From positions 519,880 through 583,879 of the forward strand of contig NZ_SACY01000002.1 of NCBI RefSeq assembly GCF_004005965.1: 64,000 nucleotides of DNA, given 5' to 3'. The notes beneath the pieces are model-generated. The model saw only the letters and a program-made list of their open reading frames with translations. It was not told where the DNA came from and ran no database searches. A program made the translations under genes and the position numbers. Origin of the DNA: Sandaracinomonas limnophila. GTDB lineage: Bacteria > Bacteroidota > Bacteroidia > Cytophagales > Spirosomataceae. Below, one piece after another: positions 36,001 to 46,700 of this stretch (position 1 is the first letter of the stretch; each line of letters begins with the position of its first letter).

Positions 36001-39000
36001 GTCTGGTGTTGCTCCCGCAACAGTTGCATCTACATAGGTTTTAACTGCTAATTGAGAGGGGTATTTGATATCGGTTGGGGTACTTCCGCCTAAATCTGTG
36101 GCAGTTGATTTATTATTAATAGTCTCCGCATCAACTACATCTGCCACTGGAATCGTAGCAGTGGTAGTCAAAGGATTAGTTCCATCCGCTTTTACATAAC
36201 CCGCGGCTAAGGTTGTAACACCTGTACCACCATACGCAACACCGATGGTTGATGCACTCCAAGTACCAGCTGTCACAGTTCCTAAAGTTGTAATCGATGA
36301 TTGTCCAACATAATTGGAAGCTATATCTACTGTTGGAGTGGTTGTTCCATTGGTAACAGATACTCTATTAGGTGTACCAGAAACATTTGTTACAGTTCCG
36401 ATGGTCGAATTTAACACACCATTGTTCATAGTTAAACCTGTTCCCAATGAGATTTCAGTTAATGAGGTTCCTCCATTGCTTCCAGTTCCTAATAAAAGGC
36501 TTTGTGCAGAAAGGTTTTGAATTTTATTGTAAGTAACCGCATGATCAGTAATAGTTGTAGCCGCTGTTCCTGAAACGGTTGTTACATCCCCAGTTAAAGC
36601 GGGTAAGGTAGCAACGGGCAAGGTAGTCAAGGCTTCGATACTTCCCGATCCAGTGGAACTTCTACCTAACACGACATTTGTTGAAACATCTTGCATTTTA
36701 GGGAAGGTAATTGCTTTATTATTAACCAAAGGATTGGTCGCAGAACCTGTCAAGTCACCCGCCAATTGAATTTTACCTGTTGCCAATGCGGTGGCATCTG
36801 GCGTTGCTGCAGAAACTCTTGCATCTACATAATCTTTATTGACTAGGTCTGTATTATTTACAGGAGCATCCGCCATAGTTGCTTTGGTACCTGTTGGAAA
36901 AATCAAATTTCCCGACATCGTACTTCCAGCCAATTGAACATATCTTGCATCTAGGGAAGCTTGATTTGGGGTTACTTCATTCCACGTACCACTTGCACCT
37001 CCTGTACTGATAAAGGTTCTTCCATTATCACTGGCAGTTGCTCCTGTTTCACCAGAAACGACATAAATATCACCGTTATTCGTCCCTGCTACTGCTGGTC
37101 GATTGGCCAATAAACCTGTTGTAACCATACCAAAAGCGATGGCAACGTTGCCAGTTGTTGGGTCTGGTGTATTTCCATTTACGGTGTGTACTGCTCCGGT
37201 CACGTCTTGCCATGGAATATTAGAAACTGTAGAAAGCGAACTTGCTCCACCTTTTACATAGCCACTTGATAAAGTAGTTGCACCTGTTCCGCCATTAGCA
37301 ATTGGCATAACGGCAGAACCCGAAATCGTTCCATTTAATACAGGACTGGTCAGTGTTGGAGTAGAAATATCGGGACTTGTTCCAAATACTACATTTCCTG
37401 TTCCTGTAGTAGGTAATTCTTGTGGAGTCGTAATTCCACCCGACATATTACCCAACACTTTTTGATCGGCAATATTGGGTAATCCTGTTAAACTATTGAT
37501 AGCATTGGTACCTCCAAATTTATTATCCACGTAAGCTTTTACGGCGTTTTGTGTAGGGTAAGCAGTGTTACTTGTTCCTAAGTTTACGTTAGCATCTTTG
37601 TTGGCTACATCCTCTTTCAAATTCAAAGCAGTTTGTGTAGATGTACCAATAGCGCTATTGGTACGCGAGTCAACATAGGTTTTAACTGCTTTTTGAGAAG
37701 GATATAAAACATCACTGGAGCCTGTATTTCCCAAGTCAACAGCTGTAGATAAATTAGATACACTTTGCCCATCCACAATGTCGGCGATTGGAATAGTAGC
37801 GCTTGAAGTCATTTGAGAAGCGCCATTTCCTTTAATATATCCTGTTAAGGTTCCTGCATTTCCTGTACCGCCATTGACAACATCAACTATTCCATTGACA
37901 TTTTGAGCATTGCCAGGTATACTACCCGTAACTTTTGAACCACTTACTGAATTAATTTTTGCATCTGTAACTGCTAAATTGGCAATTTTTGTAGTGGTCA
38001 CAGCGGCATTTAACAATTTATTAGTTGTAATGGCAGCATCAGAAATGACAGGAGCTGCGGCGGTAGTACCTGCTCCATTTAAATCTCCACCTAATTGAAT
38101 TTTACCTTTTGAAGTGGTTGTTGCATCAGGAATAGCGGCATTGGCAAATTGCGTATCTACATAATTCTTAACTGCATTTTGCGTTGGAAACAAAGTAGAA
38201 CTTGTTCCTAAATTCACGTCATTGGATTTGTTGGCAGTTGGTTCAGCACCTAAATTAGTCAAAGCTCCTGTTGCAGTTGTTGCTCCAGTTCCACCATTGG
38301 CAACACTGATTGTTTCTCCAATTTTAGCATTGGTAACTGCACCATTGGCAATTTTAGGATTGGTTACAGCACCATCATTGATTTTATTCGTTGTAATGGC
38401 ATTATCCGAAATAACGGGTGCAGCTGCAGTTGTACCTACTCCGTTCAAATCGCCACCCAATTGTATTTTTCCTTTTGATGTAGTAGTTGCATCTGGAATT
38501 GATCCATTAGCGAATTGGGTATCTACATAGGTTTTCACCGCAGCTTGCGTCGGGTATAATGTAGTACTAGTTCCTAAATTAGCATCATTGGATTTGTTAG
38601 ACAAGACCTCTTTGGAAGACAAACCAGGAACTGTTGGAGAATCAGCCGTACCTCCAAGATCCCCTGTTAATTTGATTTTTCCCTTGGTTGTTGCATTGGC
38701 ATCCACTACTCCTGCTGCTAGAGCCGATTGTACAAATTGAGTTGTGGCAATAGCGGTCGTATTATTGTTCAAAGGTTGTGTGACTGCTTGAGTAGCGCCA
38801 GGCAAAACAGGTGTTCCTGTAAAAGTAGGAGAATCAATGTTCGCTTTTAAGTCCAAATTAGCTTGAAAAGCCAAGCCAGTTACCGAGGCATCCACATAAT
38901 CTTTGATGGCCTTTACGGTTGGATATTTCGTTTGAGAGCTAGCGTTTCCTGTTATGTCGGTTGTTTTATTGGCAAGCTCTTCTTTTAATAATAAGCCCGG

Positions 39001-39975
39001 AACCGTAGGTAATTCGGCAGTACCTGCCAAATCTCCTGCTAATTTTACTTTTCCTTTTGCCAAGGTTGTGGCATCTGGAGCACCTGTGGCCACGGCATCT
39101 TGGATGGTCACGTCCACATAAGTTTTTACTGCTTTTTGAGAAGGATATAAGGTGTTGCTGGGATTCGCATTGCCTAAATCTATGGCAGTTGATTTGTTGT
39201 TCAACACTTCATACGTATTGCCTAATTGATCAATCCGGTTATTCGTATTGTTGATTTGGGTCCCGAGGTTATTGCTGACCCCCTCTAGCTTGGAATCAAA
39301 CTGTGTATTCAAGTTGCTGATTTTATTATTTATATCAACGATTTGAGTACCCTGATTGACCACCTCCTTTTTCAAGCTGCCTATATCTTGATTGACTAAT
39401 AAAAAACGTTGGTTGGTTTCGGTTTTATTTTTTGCCAAAGAATCTTGCAAGGGTTTCAAGGCCTCTTTGGTGATATAACCTACATCATTAGAAAAATCGG
39501 ATAAATTTTTAGGGGCATTTCGAACATTTACATATTCAACTGATTCTGCATAAAGTGCGTAAGGAGTATAATTAAATAATTGGGTACTCACTACTTTAAA
39601 GTTTGTGCAGGCATCGAAACTAACTGAAACACTAAGGGCAAAAGTGGTGGATCCCCATTTAAGGTCGTCAAATGTTATTGCTTTAGAATTGCTAGTTGCT
39701 TGTCCAGCCCCAATGGTCAAATTTATGAGTCCATATTCATCTGTTTTTGTTTGTTGGGTTTCTTCATATTCTAAGGACTGCCCTTTTAGAATACTAAATT
39801 TCACACAAACGTTCCCTGATGCCAGTGGCTGCCCAGTAATGGCTACTCCGGGAACATCTATTTGTTTTGGGTCTAATACAACGGCTTGGTAATTAATCCC
39901 TTTTGAGTTTGTTTGTGCAAAAACAAAAGAATTACAAAATAACAACAAAAGGATAAGTTGGATGTATTTCCTCAT
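33034..39975 (-). CDS. Giant secreted protein built of phage-tail-fibre-like repeats (2313 aa)
   Basis: A signal peptide (1-20, ending NSFVFAQ) is followed by an N-terminal beta domain (about 21-155) and a coiled coil (about 165-265). Residues about 265-2225 are repeats. Ten modules carry a (Y/F)P(T/S)Q-AVKTYVD-like core; interleaved are PDATT-KGKIQLGGDL-GT segments and seven TAKIAD-type steps in VTTAKIADLNVTNAK runs. Such repeats occur in phage and bacteriocin tail fibres and form elongated trimeric rods. The C-terminus (about 2240-2313: FTLTNTPLGKVAMFVNGIRV and ending VNDRVSFDYIY) resembles a tail-fibre tip. It has no T9SS domain that I recognise, so the export route is unclear. Confidence 0.8.
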   Translation of the reverse strand: MRKYIQLILLLLFCNSFVFAQTNSKGINYQAVVLDPKQIDVPGVAITGQPLASGNVCVKFSILKGQSLEYEETQQTKTDEYGLINLTIGAGQATSNSKAITFDDLKWGSTTFALSVSVSFDACTNFKVVSTQLFNYTPYALYAESVEYVNVRNAPKNLSDFSNDVGYITKEALKPLQDSLAKNKTETNQRFLLVNQDIGSLKKEVVNQGTQIVDINNKISNLNTQFDSKLEGVSNNLGTQINNTNNRIDQLGNTYEVLNNKSTAIDLGNANPSNTLYPSQKAVKTYVDVTIQDAVATGAPDATTLAKGKVKLAGDLAGTAELPTVPGLLLKEELANKTTDITGNASSQTKYPTVKAIKDYVDASVTGLAFQANLDLKANIDSPTFTGTPVLPGATQAVTQPLNNNTTAIATTQFVQSALAAGVVDANATTKGKIKLTGDLGGTADSPTVPGLSSKEVLSNKSNDANLGTSTTLYPTQAAVKTYVDTQFANGSIPDATTTSKGKIQLGGDLNGVGTTAAAPVISDNAITTNKINDGAVTNPKIANGAVTNAKIGETISVANGGTGATTATGALTNLGAEPTANKSNDVNLGTSSTLFPTQNAVKNYVDTQFANAAIPDATTTSKGKIQLGGDLNGAGTTAAAPVISDAAITTNKLLNAAVTTTKIANLAVTDAKINSVSGSKVTGSIPGNAQNVNGIVDVVNGGTGNAGTLTGYIKGNGASQMTSSATIPIADIVDGQSVSNLSTAVDLGNTGSSDVLYPSQKAVKTYVDSRTNSAIGTSTQTALNLKEDVANKDANVNLGTSNTAYPTQNAVKAYVDNKFGGTNAINSLTGLPNIADQKVLGNMSGGITTPQELPTTGTGNVVFGTSPDISTPTLTSPVLNGTISGSAVMPIANGGTGATTLSSGYVKGGASSLSTVSNIPWQDVTGAVHTVNGNTPDPTTGNVAIAFGMVTTGLLANRPAVAGTNNGDIYVVSGETGATASDNGRTFISTGGASGTWNEVTPNQASLDARYVQLAGSTMSGNLIFPTGTKATMADAPVNNTDLVNKDYVDARVSAATPDATALATGKIQLAGDLTGSATNPLVNNKAITFPKMQDVSTNVVLGRSSTGSGSIEALTTLPVATLPALTGDVTTVSGTAATTITDHAVTYNKIQNLSAQSLLLGTGSNGGTSLTEISLGTGLTMNNGVLNSTIGTVTNVSGTPNRVSVTNGTTTPTVDIASNYVGQSSITTLGTVTAGTWSASTIGVAYGGTGVTTLAAGYVKADGTNPLTTTATIPVADVVDAETINNKSTATDLGGSTPTDIKYPSQLAVKTYVDATVAGATPDATTSFLGKVKLGGDLAGTGTTANAPIITSGAISTLKIADAAVTTAKIADANVTTAKIADLNVTNAKVSADAITTDKIKDGEVQTADIKDANVTTAKIADLNVTNGKIAEAAVTTNKIAAGTSNTVLVTDATGAVAWLDKNSFGAVADMTSIEGAGTTASPFKVKDLGIVTAKIADAAVTTAKIADANVTTAKIADLNVTNVKVAADAITTDKIKDGEVLTVDIKDANVTTAKIADLNVTNAKLEADAITTDKIKDGEVQTADIKDANVTTAKIASGTANQVLKTNSTGTGVEWGKLSSDNLIGKDLTAGDASITVTDGVGATLINSNIKVADLGITTAKIAEAAITNAKIGEIVSVSKGGTGSDLSTTLGYVKQASVGANFTTLSSIPVADVSGAVRSVNGITPVPSTGNVAIAFGKVTTGTLALLPAISTTNNGDIYVVSGDPIASNNGRTFISTGASGAWNEVSVNQASLDARYVQLSGSVMSGNLDFPTTTKITLADAPNNATDAANKAYVDSKISSATPDATTLATGKIQLAGDLTGTASAPEVGTGKITSNKILDGTVATVDLANSSITNAKIGEVITIANGGTGASTASDALTNLGAEAVVNKSTAVDMGGAAANDVKYPTQLAVKTFVQNMLNAGIGTSTNTALNLKEDLINKSTATDLGGVSANNTSYPSQLAVKTYVDNATSAINTLADGKIYVGNASNEATEVSISGDITMSNAGVASIGASKVLTGMIADGTIVVSDLANDAIETAKIKDENVTTSKIANAAITNSKIGETISVANGGTGATTLTGYVKGNGTSAMTASSTIPVADVMGAQTTANLSSNITTNTGSTIMYPSVAAVETYVSANATPNADASTLGKIQLTGDLGGTSTAPAVVKIQGTPVSTTTPTTNQLLQFDGTNWIPVSKSSVAQMETDEFIATAGQTSFTLTNTPLGKVAMFVNGIRVPKDAISLSGDTVTYVPSNNGSYALLVNDRVSFDYIY

Positions 39976-39990
39976 GATTCAAAATTTTTA

Positions 39991-40695
39991 TTACTTGTTG
40001 ATACGAAATGTCAAACCCATCGAAATGGTTTGTGTGGTTAGGTCAAAATTGCCGGTATTTGCGCTCGAAGAATTCAAGGATGAATATTGTCCATATCCAA
40101 AAACAAATTCTGTAGAGGGATTAATTTGAGTGCTGATATCTACTTGGAAGCCTTTTAAAAACTTAATTCCATCAAATTGTTCATTCCCTTTTAGCAGATA
40201 ATAGTTGTTCCCTGCCAATTGGGAACCATAGAGTAATTTGTTTCCAGAAATGACACCTTGGACACGAATTCCTACAAGTTTTTTTATTTTCAATTTAGCC
40301 CCTATGCCTACTTCCACCCCGGCATAATCCGTTTCGTATCGGAGGGGGATTTGTTGCACATCTCCAATAGCGTTGAGTTGCATCATTTGTGCAGAAATTG
40401 AATAACTTAACACACTCAATAACTTAGCCAAAATAGGCCTTTGAGAATACTGCAAAGCCTTTTCAGGGGAGGACAATTGAAGGGCAAGGGTATCCAAAAA
40501 CAATTTATGATACCCTGCTTTTAAATGCATTCCGTTGCTAGGTTTTAAATAATCAACAGGCTGCCCATTGGTATTTACCAAATGGTAGTCTGTTTGATTA
40601 CGCCCAAGGGAGAACTGAAAATTTTGGGCATTTGCATAATTGGACAAAATCCAAAAACAAATAAAACTCACAGGTACTAAACGAATCAACTTCAT
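39991..40695 (-). CDS. Secreted or outer-membrane protein of unknown function
   Basis: A 234-aa protein with a signal peptide (about 1-23, ending SNYANA). The C-terminal half alternates hydrophobic residues (IRVQGVISGNKLLYGSQL, STEFVFGYGQYSSL, TQTISMGLTFRINK) and ends in a strand, as do outer-membrane barrels. I do not recognise a family; it lacks the clear PorP/SprF opening seen in the 57-kb gene. It sits between the 3856-aa adhesin gene and the 2313-aa repeat protein gene on the same strand (30-base and 15-base gaps), so a secretion, anchoring or assembly partner role is an inference from context only. Confidence 0.55.
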   Translation of the reverse strand: MKLIRLVPVSFICFWILSNYANAQNFQFSLGRNQTDYHLVNTNGQPVDYLKPSNGMHLKAGYHKLFLDTLALQLSSPEKALQYSQRPILAKLLSVLSYSISAQMMQLNAIGDVQQIPLRYETDYAGVEVGIGAKLKIKKLVGIRVQGVISGNKLLYGSQLAGNNYYLLKGNEQFDGIKFLKGFQVDISTQINPSTEFVFGYGQYSSLNSSSANTGNFDLTTQTISMGLTFRINK

Positions 40696-40725
40696 CCTTC
40701 AAAAATTATTTTATTTATTACTTAA

Positions 40726-43700
40726 CTACTTAATTTGTCGGTTTATGTAAACATAAGTACCCTTGGTTGGGTAAGCTCCATAAAATTCAATCACATAATA
40801 GTAGGTACCATCCGGAAGTTTTCCGTCGCCTTCTAAAAGTGCAGAGCCAACGTTCAGCTCACCTGCCCAATCGTTCTTATAGTTTTCAGTTTCAAAAACC
40901 AATGTTCCCCAACGATTAAAAATCGATAACCTATTTTTAGTCAGACGTCTAATACCAGGAATAATCAATTGGTCATTTGCGCCGTCTTTGTTTGGAGAAA
41001 TTCCATTAGGTAAGAACCACTCACAGAAGTCTGGGTCAATACGATTCGGGATACCATCGTGGTCACAATCTGGCAAAGCGCCGAAGTCTATATCGTCCTC
41101 ATCTTTGTCAGGAATTCCATCCCCATCAGAATCTAGGTCTCGGAAATCATAGATATTGTCTTTGTCGGTATCGACAGGATTCCCACAAACTTTGCCCGCC
41201 TCCACATTGTCTGAGTAGGTATCATTATCAGAATCTAGATCTAAGTAATCTGGAATGCCATCATTGTCGGTATCCACTACTTTTCCACAAATTGCCCCAG
41301 CCTCAATTTTATCAGGGATACAATCTTGATCGGAATCTAAATCCAAGTAATCTGGGATTAAATCGTTATCTGAATCCACTGGTTTTCCACAATTTTTACC
41401 TACTTCCAAGCTGTCTGGAATACAGTCACCGTCCGAATCCAAATCTAAATAATCTGGAATTCCATCTTTGTCGGAGTCCACTGGTTTACCACAAGTGCCT
41501 ACTTCAATACTATCTGGGATACAATCATTGTCTGAATCCAAATCCAAATAGTCTGGAATTCCGTCTTTGTCGGTATCTGCTGGCACTCCACATTCCTTGC
41601 CAACTTCTATCGCATCCGGAACACAATCATTATCTGAATCTATATCTCTGTAATCTGGCAGCCCATCTTTGTCGGAATCTACTGGAATTCCACAAACTTT
41701 ACCTACTTCTAATTTGTCTGGAATACAATCATTATCTGAGTCTAAATCCAAATAATCAGGAATTCCATCTTTGTCGGTATCAATTGGTGAGCCACAAACT
41801 CCAATTTCTATAGCGTCTGGAATACAATCGTTGTCCGAGTCCAAATCCAAAAAGTCTGGAATTCCATCCTTATCGGAATCAACAGGCTCTCGAGTTTCAC
41901 TTGCGTCGAACCAACCATTTCCGTTGGTATCAATGAACATTCCTGCGTCATCGATCATTTTGTCTGCATTGGAATCGGCCTTGGCTTGTGCTGCAGGCAA
42001 AAGTGCTTCGATCACATCAGGAATACAGTCACCATCGGAGTCCAAATCAAGGTAATTTGGAATGCCATCCTTATCGGAATCTGAAAGGCCTTCTAATCTG
42101 TCGCTAATGCCATCGTTATCCGAGTCTAAGTCTTGGTAATTAGCCCAATCGTCGGTATCTACGTGCTTATTGCCTTCTATGGCGTCTGGAATGAGGTCAT
42201 TATCAGAATCTAAGTCTAGATAATTAGGAGTACCATCCCAATCAAAATCGAGGGGCAAACCTGAGCCATTTGTTTCTGCGTGATTAGAAATACCATCGCC
42301 ATCACAATCTCCTTCACGGAAAAATTTATTGTATGTGTCTGAATTAAGCGGAGGAATATGTCCTATTTTTCCTCCAACACAGAAATTTAAAGGTTGACTA
42401 TCTTCGCCATTTTTGTTTCCATCTCCATCACAATCTAAGTCATACCAAGACGCTCTTGGATCTACGTTGCGGTGGTCATAAATGAAGTCGCATGGATCAT
42501 TGAGATTGGTGCGATCTGCCAATTCGGTTTGGTCATCCACCCCGTCGCCATCTGTGTCAATGATGATTTTAACTTCAAAGCTTTTGCTTGTACCCGCACA
42601 GGCGTTTGTATCTATTTTCACGACAGTAATATTTCCTGCAAGCGTGCCATAGGTCACCAATAAAGTATCTGAATGTGAATTGTTGGACGTCCAAGAGGCT
42701 GGCACTGTCCACTGGTAATATCCTACTTGATCTCTGCTGCTCAATCGATAAACTGCTGAAGAGCCTGCAAGTCCCAGGATACTTCCCCTTATTTCGCCTG
42801 CTATTGAAGGACGATTTTTTACCACGACATTCACTCGAAGACGAGGACCTTCCACTTGGTTGATAACTTGACTTACAAAATAGGTACTTGTACCTGCCAC
42901 AAGGGTGTTGGCTTCAGGTCTAACATTCAAAGGTGTTGTACCGGTTGAATCCGTATACCATCTCAAGGTACTTTGACTGGTAGTCCCTTCTACTGCAATT
43001 ACCTTATTCGCATCATTTAGACAAAAAGTTTGCGTGTAATTTAATTCATCAAAATCTCTTGGTGGTGTGATAGGTCTTGGCCTTGGAACCATTTGAAACA
43101 TGGCCAAAGGAGCAAAATTGTATTGTTGGTAGATGTTTTCCACAATTTGTCCAGCATCAACCGTAAAATGGATTTCTTGACTAATCCAACCTGGAATTGC
43201 CAAATGAGCTGTATCCAAAAGGTCATCATTTGGAGATAGGAATATCTTGTAGGTCCCATCTGGGAAATCCATTGAAAAAGAAAAATTACCTCCATTAGAA
43301 ACTTCAGAAGTTGCCATAATAGTCCTTCCAGACTTATCCATCAGTTTGGCAAATTTTTGTTGGGTTGGAAGGTTTGCATAACTTTCTGAGCCATTCAAAA
43401 GAAGGTCATTATTTGAATCCAAATATAATTGTCCATCTAATTGAAGGGTCGACGCTTCACATCTAATGATAAACTGCCCAGCATATATATCAAGTCCATT
43501 GGCAGAAACATCTTCTAAGGATAAGCCATATTCAAAGTTCTGAAGGTTTCCATCATAAATTAGTTGAACCACTTGTAAGCCATAACCAATTTGATATGGG
43601 AAACTATTGGTGTTGCTAGTGGCAACAATTTTTTTAGAATCCCCCGCATTTATGATGGCAAACTTTGTTTGCTTTTGAGAAGGTACAGGTTCCGGATTGA

Positions 43701-46700
43701 GCATAGACCACTGGGCATCGTAGTTGCACAATACGTTAACAAAAATATCATACGTGGCAATGTTTTCGCAAGATGGTTGTACATCTGCCACCTTGGCTCC
43801 TATTGTAATGCCCGTCAAAGTAGTTGCTGCTCTACTCGCGAAGGCGTAAAGTTTATAATCGCCTGCAATTACCCCCCTAAAAGATCCAATGGTGTCTGTA
43901 CTTATTTGTCTAATTCTGCCGTCCAATTTACTCACAAGGGCAATCTTAAAATTATTGTAGGTTCCTGGCACGTACTTATACCGCACATTTGCTGGACCAT
44001 AAAGTATCATAAAGGCCGGATTCATATCAAACCTTCCAGGATCATCTGGGCAACAATTACTTAAATCAACTAGTACAGGGGCCCCCTCTAGGCTGTAACA
44101 AGCGTTGCCTGATTTCGCCCAGAGATAAACCGTTCCTGCAGTGGTATAGGCCAGAGGATTTAAAATTTGTGTATCGCGAGTGCTGGCTGTTCCTGTCCAC
44201 CATTCAAATTCCTTTCCGTTGATGGCTGCGGGCTGCAGACTCGTTAGGTTTACACTTGAACTATTACAAGTGCTCAAAATAGTATTAAATAGTGGCTCTG
44301 GATTTCCCGGAGTGCTTATTTGAATCTGAGCAGAGCAGGATGTTAATTCCATAGATCCTGATCCATTTTTAACAATAACATAAAATCTACCGTCTGTTTT
44401 AACTTGGTAACAGGTATCTGTAGCACCTACAATTTGATTTCCATTTCGGTACCATTGATATACAGGATTTGATAAACCATGCGTTCTAGAAGCCGAAAGT
44501 TTTACAGAATCTCCTTGACAAATTTGTGTTGAAGTCACATTTAATACAGGAGGCTCATAAATTCTCGTATATTCTGAGGTCTTACTGCATCCATTAACCG
44601 TTACTTTCACTTGATAAAACCCAGCCACATTTACGGAGTTCGTTTGGCGTGTTTCTGTCAATTCTTGAGGAATATGACTTGACTGCAGCTTATAATACCA
44701 AGTGTAATTTGGGGTTCCTGCAATGGTCTGATTTTTGGCTGTTAATTCAATCGGAATATTCTGGCAATTCGTAGCATTAAATGCCAATTCTAAGCCTTGC
44801 TCAATGGCAGCAATTGGATATTCATGAATAGAAATTTGCTTTACATCACTCGTATCACTTGCACAATTATATTGGCTAATGACGGTGGTATAAGCCCCCG
44901 ACTGCGACACAAGCAAGGAATCATTTGTTTCTCCAACAATGGCAACTCCATTTTTATACCATTGGTTTCCTTGAGAAGTATTGCTAACTAAAAGCAATTG
45001 ATCTCCAGCACAATAAGTGCCGGTCCCTCCTGAAATGATTGGCTTGGTTGGTCGAGCTCCTTCATAGAAATTTAATACAGGAGATGAATACCTACAGCCA
45101 TCTACATCGGTAACATAATATTTATAAGAGAATTGGGTCAAATTATTTTGACTAATCCAATGGCCATCTACTTGCTCCTTGTTGATGGTTGCTGTCGATT
45201 TTTGGAAATCAAAATCATTCATACCATCGTGCCATTCCAAAACATAAGGGCCATTTGCATTCGTTTGAGACCTTAGGGTCACATTCGATTGCATACACAG
45301 GGTGTTGTTTGCGTTAACCTGGTCTGATAAAATATTTACAGTAGGGGCAGGTAGAATGGAAATTCCTACACTAGATGAAAGTGCCTCGCATTCGGTAATT
45401 TTATCTTTTATCAGCACCGAATAGGTTCCTGCTGCAGAAGAATTAGCAGAGGAAACAGCCAAACTTTGACTTGCTTCACCGCTAATTGTCGAGGCGTTTT
45501 TCATCCACGAAAATGTAAATCCACTAGCCGCCTGCTCATTAACTCCATATTTGATGAAGGTATTTAGGTCAACCGACTTTTGAGTTGTTGATGTTGGAGC
45601 ACACAAGGCAATTGTTGTGCCTGGATACAATACATTATTATAGGTTATCTCTACAGTAGGAGATGGATTAATGGTAAGGGCATCGCTTAAAATACTTTCA
45701 CATTGTGTACTGGTTTCTACTTGTTTTACTTGGTAATTTCCAACTTGTGTTACCACCAAAGTATCTGCAGTAGCCCCACTTAGTATCAGGCCATTTTTAT
45801 ACCATTGATTATTTCCTGAAACATTGCTTCGCAAAATGGTTGATGACCCGGCACATTTATTCCCTGCTGTTGAAATGATTGGTTTAGTGGTAGATGCCTT
45901 GAAAAATACCACTTGGTTTAAACTTTGACCAGAGGAACAAGAATTGCTATTTGAAACAATTACGGCATACGTACCTGAGCTTGTTACAGTTAAAATTTGT
46001 GCCGTTTCATTCGGGATGAGCGTTCCATTTTTATACCACTGGTTTCCGGTAGCCGAACTACTCGTGAGAGTAATGGTTTGGCCTTGGCAGTGAGTAGCAT
46101 TTGCATCAAATCCAGTTACTGTAGGTGCTTCAGGAGATGCATTGACAGTTATCCGAACCGAAGCGCTTTCATCACTTGCACAATTTTGAAGGCTTGTGAT
46201 AATAACAGAATAATCTCCTGTTTGAGTTGCATTATAGGTAGCATTGGTTGCTCCTGAAATGGCAAGGCCATCTTTTAGCCATTGATAGGTAACTTGACTT
46301 GCCGTTGTGGAAAGTGAAATACTATTTCCAGAACAAATGGTAGAAGGTATTTCGTTAATAACTGGTTTTGCTGGTCGGGTATTTACCACAAAGGAAACTC
46401 CTAAAGAGGCTTCAGATGCGCAACCCGAAGTGTTTGTAACAACAACCGTATAGTCGCCTGATTCCGTAACATTGTAAGTTTGAGATGTGGCACCGACAAT
46501 TATTACTCCGTTTTTAAACCACTGATAAGTAGATCCGTTTGAACTTTGAATCGTAATTGTTTGCGAATCGCAATATGTTCCGGCAGCGGCTCCTGTAATG
46601 ACAGGTTTTGCAGGAAGTGCCACAAAAGTTATATTTTCAAGAGTACTTTTACTACTTACACATCCATTAGGAGCTGTTCCTTCTACCTGATAATCGCCCG

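Noticed and set aside
33623..39254. Many plus-strand open frames of 60-180 codons opposite the 2313-aa gene
   Set aside because: They mirror the repetitive coding strand, have Ala/Val/Thr-biased repeats and no starts or spacing that suggest real genes.
27128..40695. A prophage or contractile injection system suggested by tail-fibre-like genes
   Set aside because: No terminase, capsid, portal, sheath, baseplate, integrase or lysis gene is seen, and each fibre gene has its own signal peptide, unlike phage genes.
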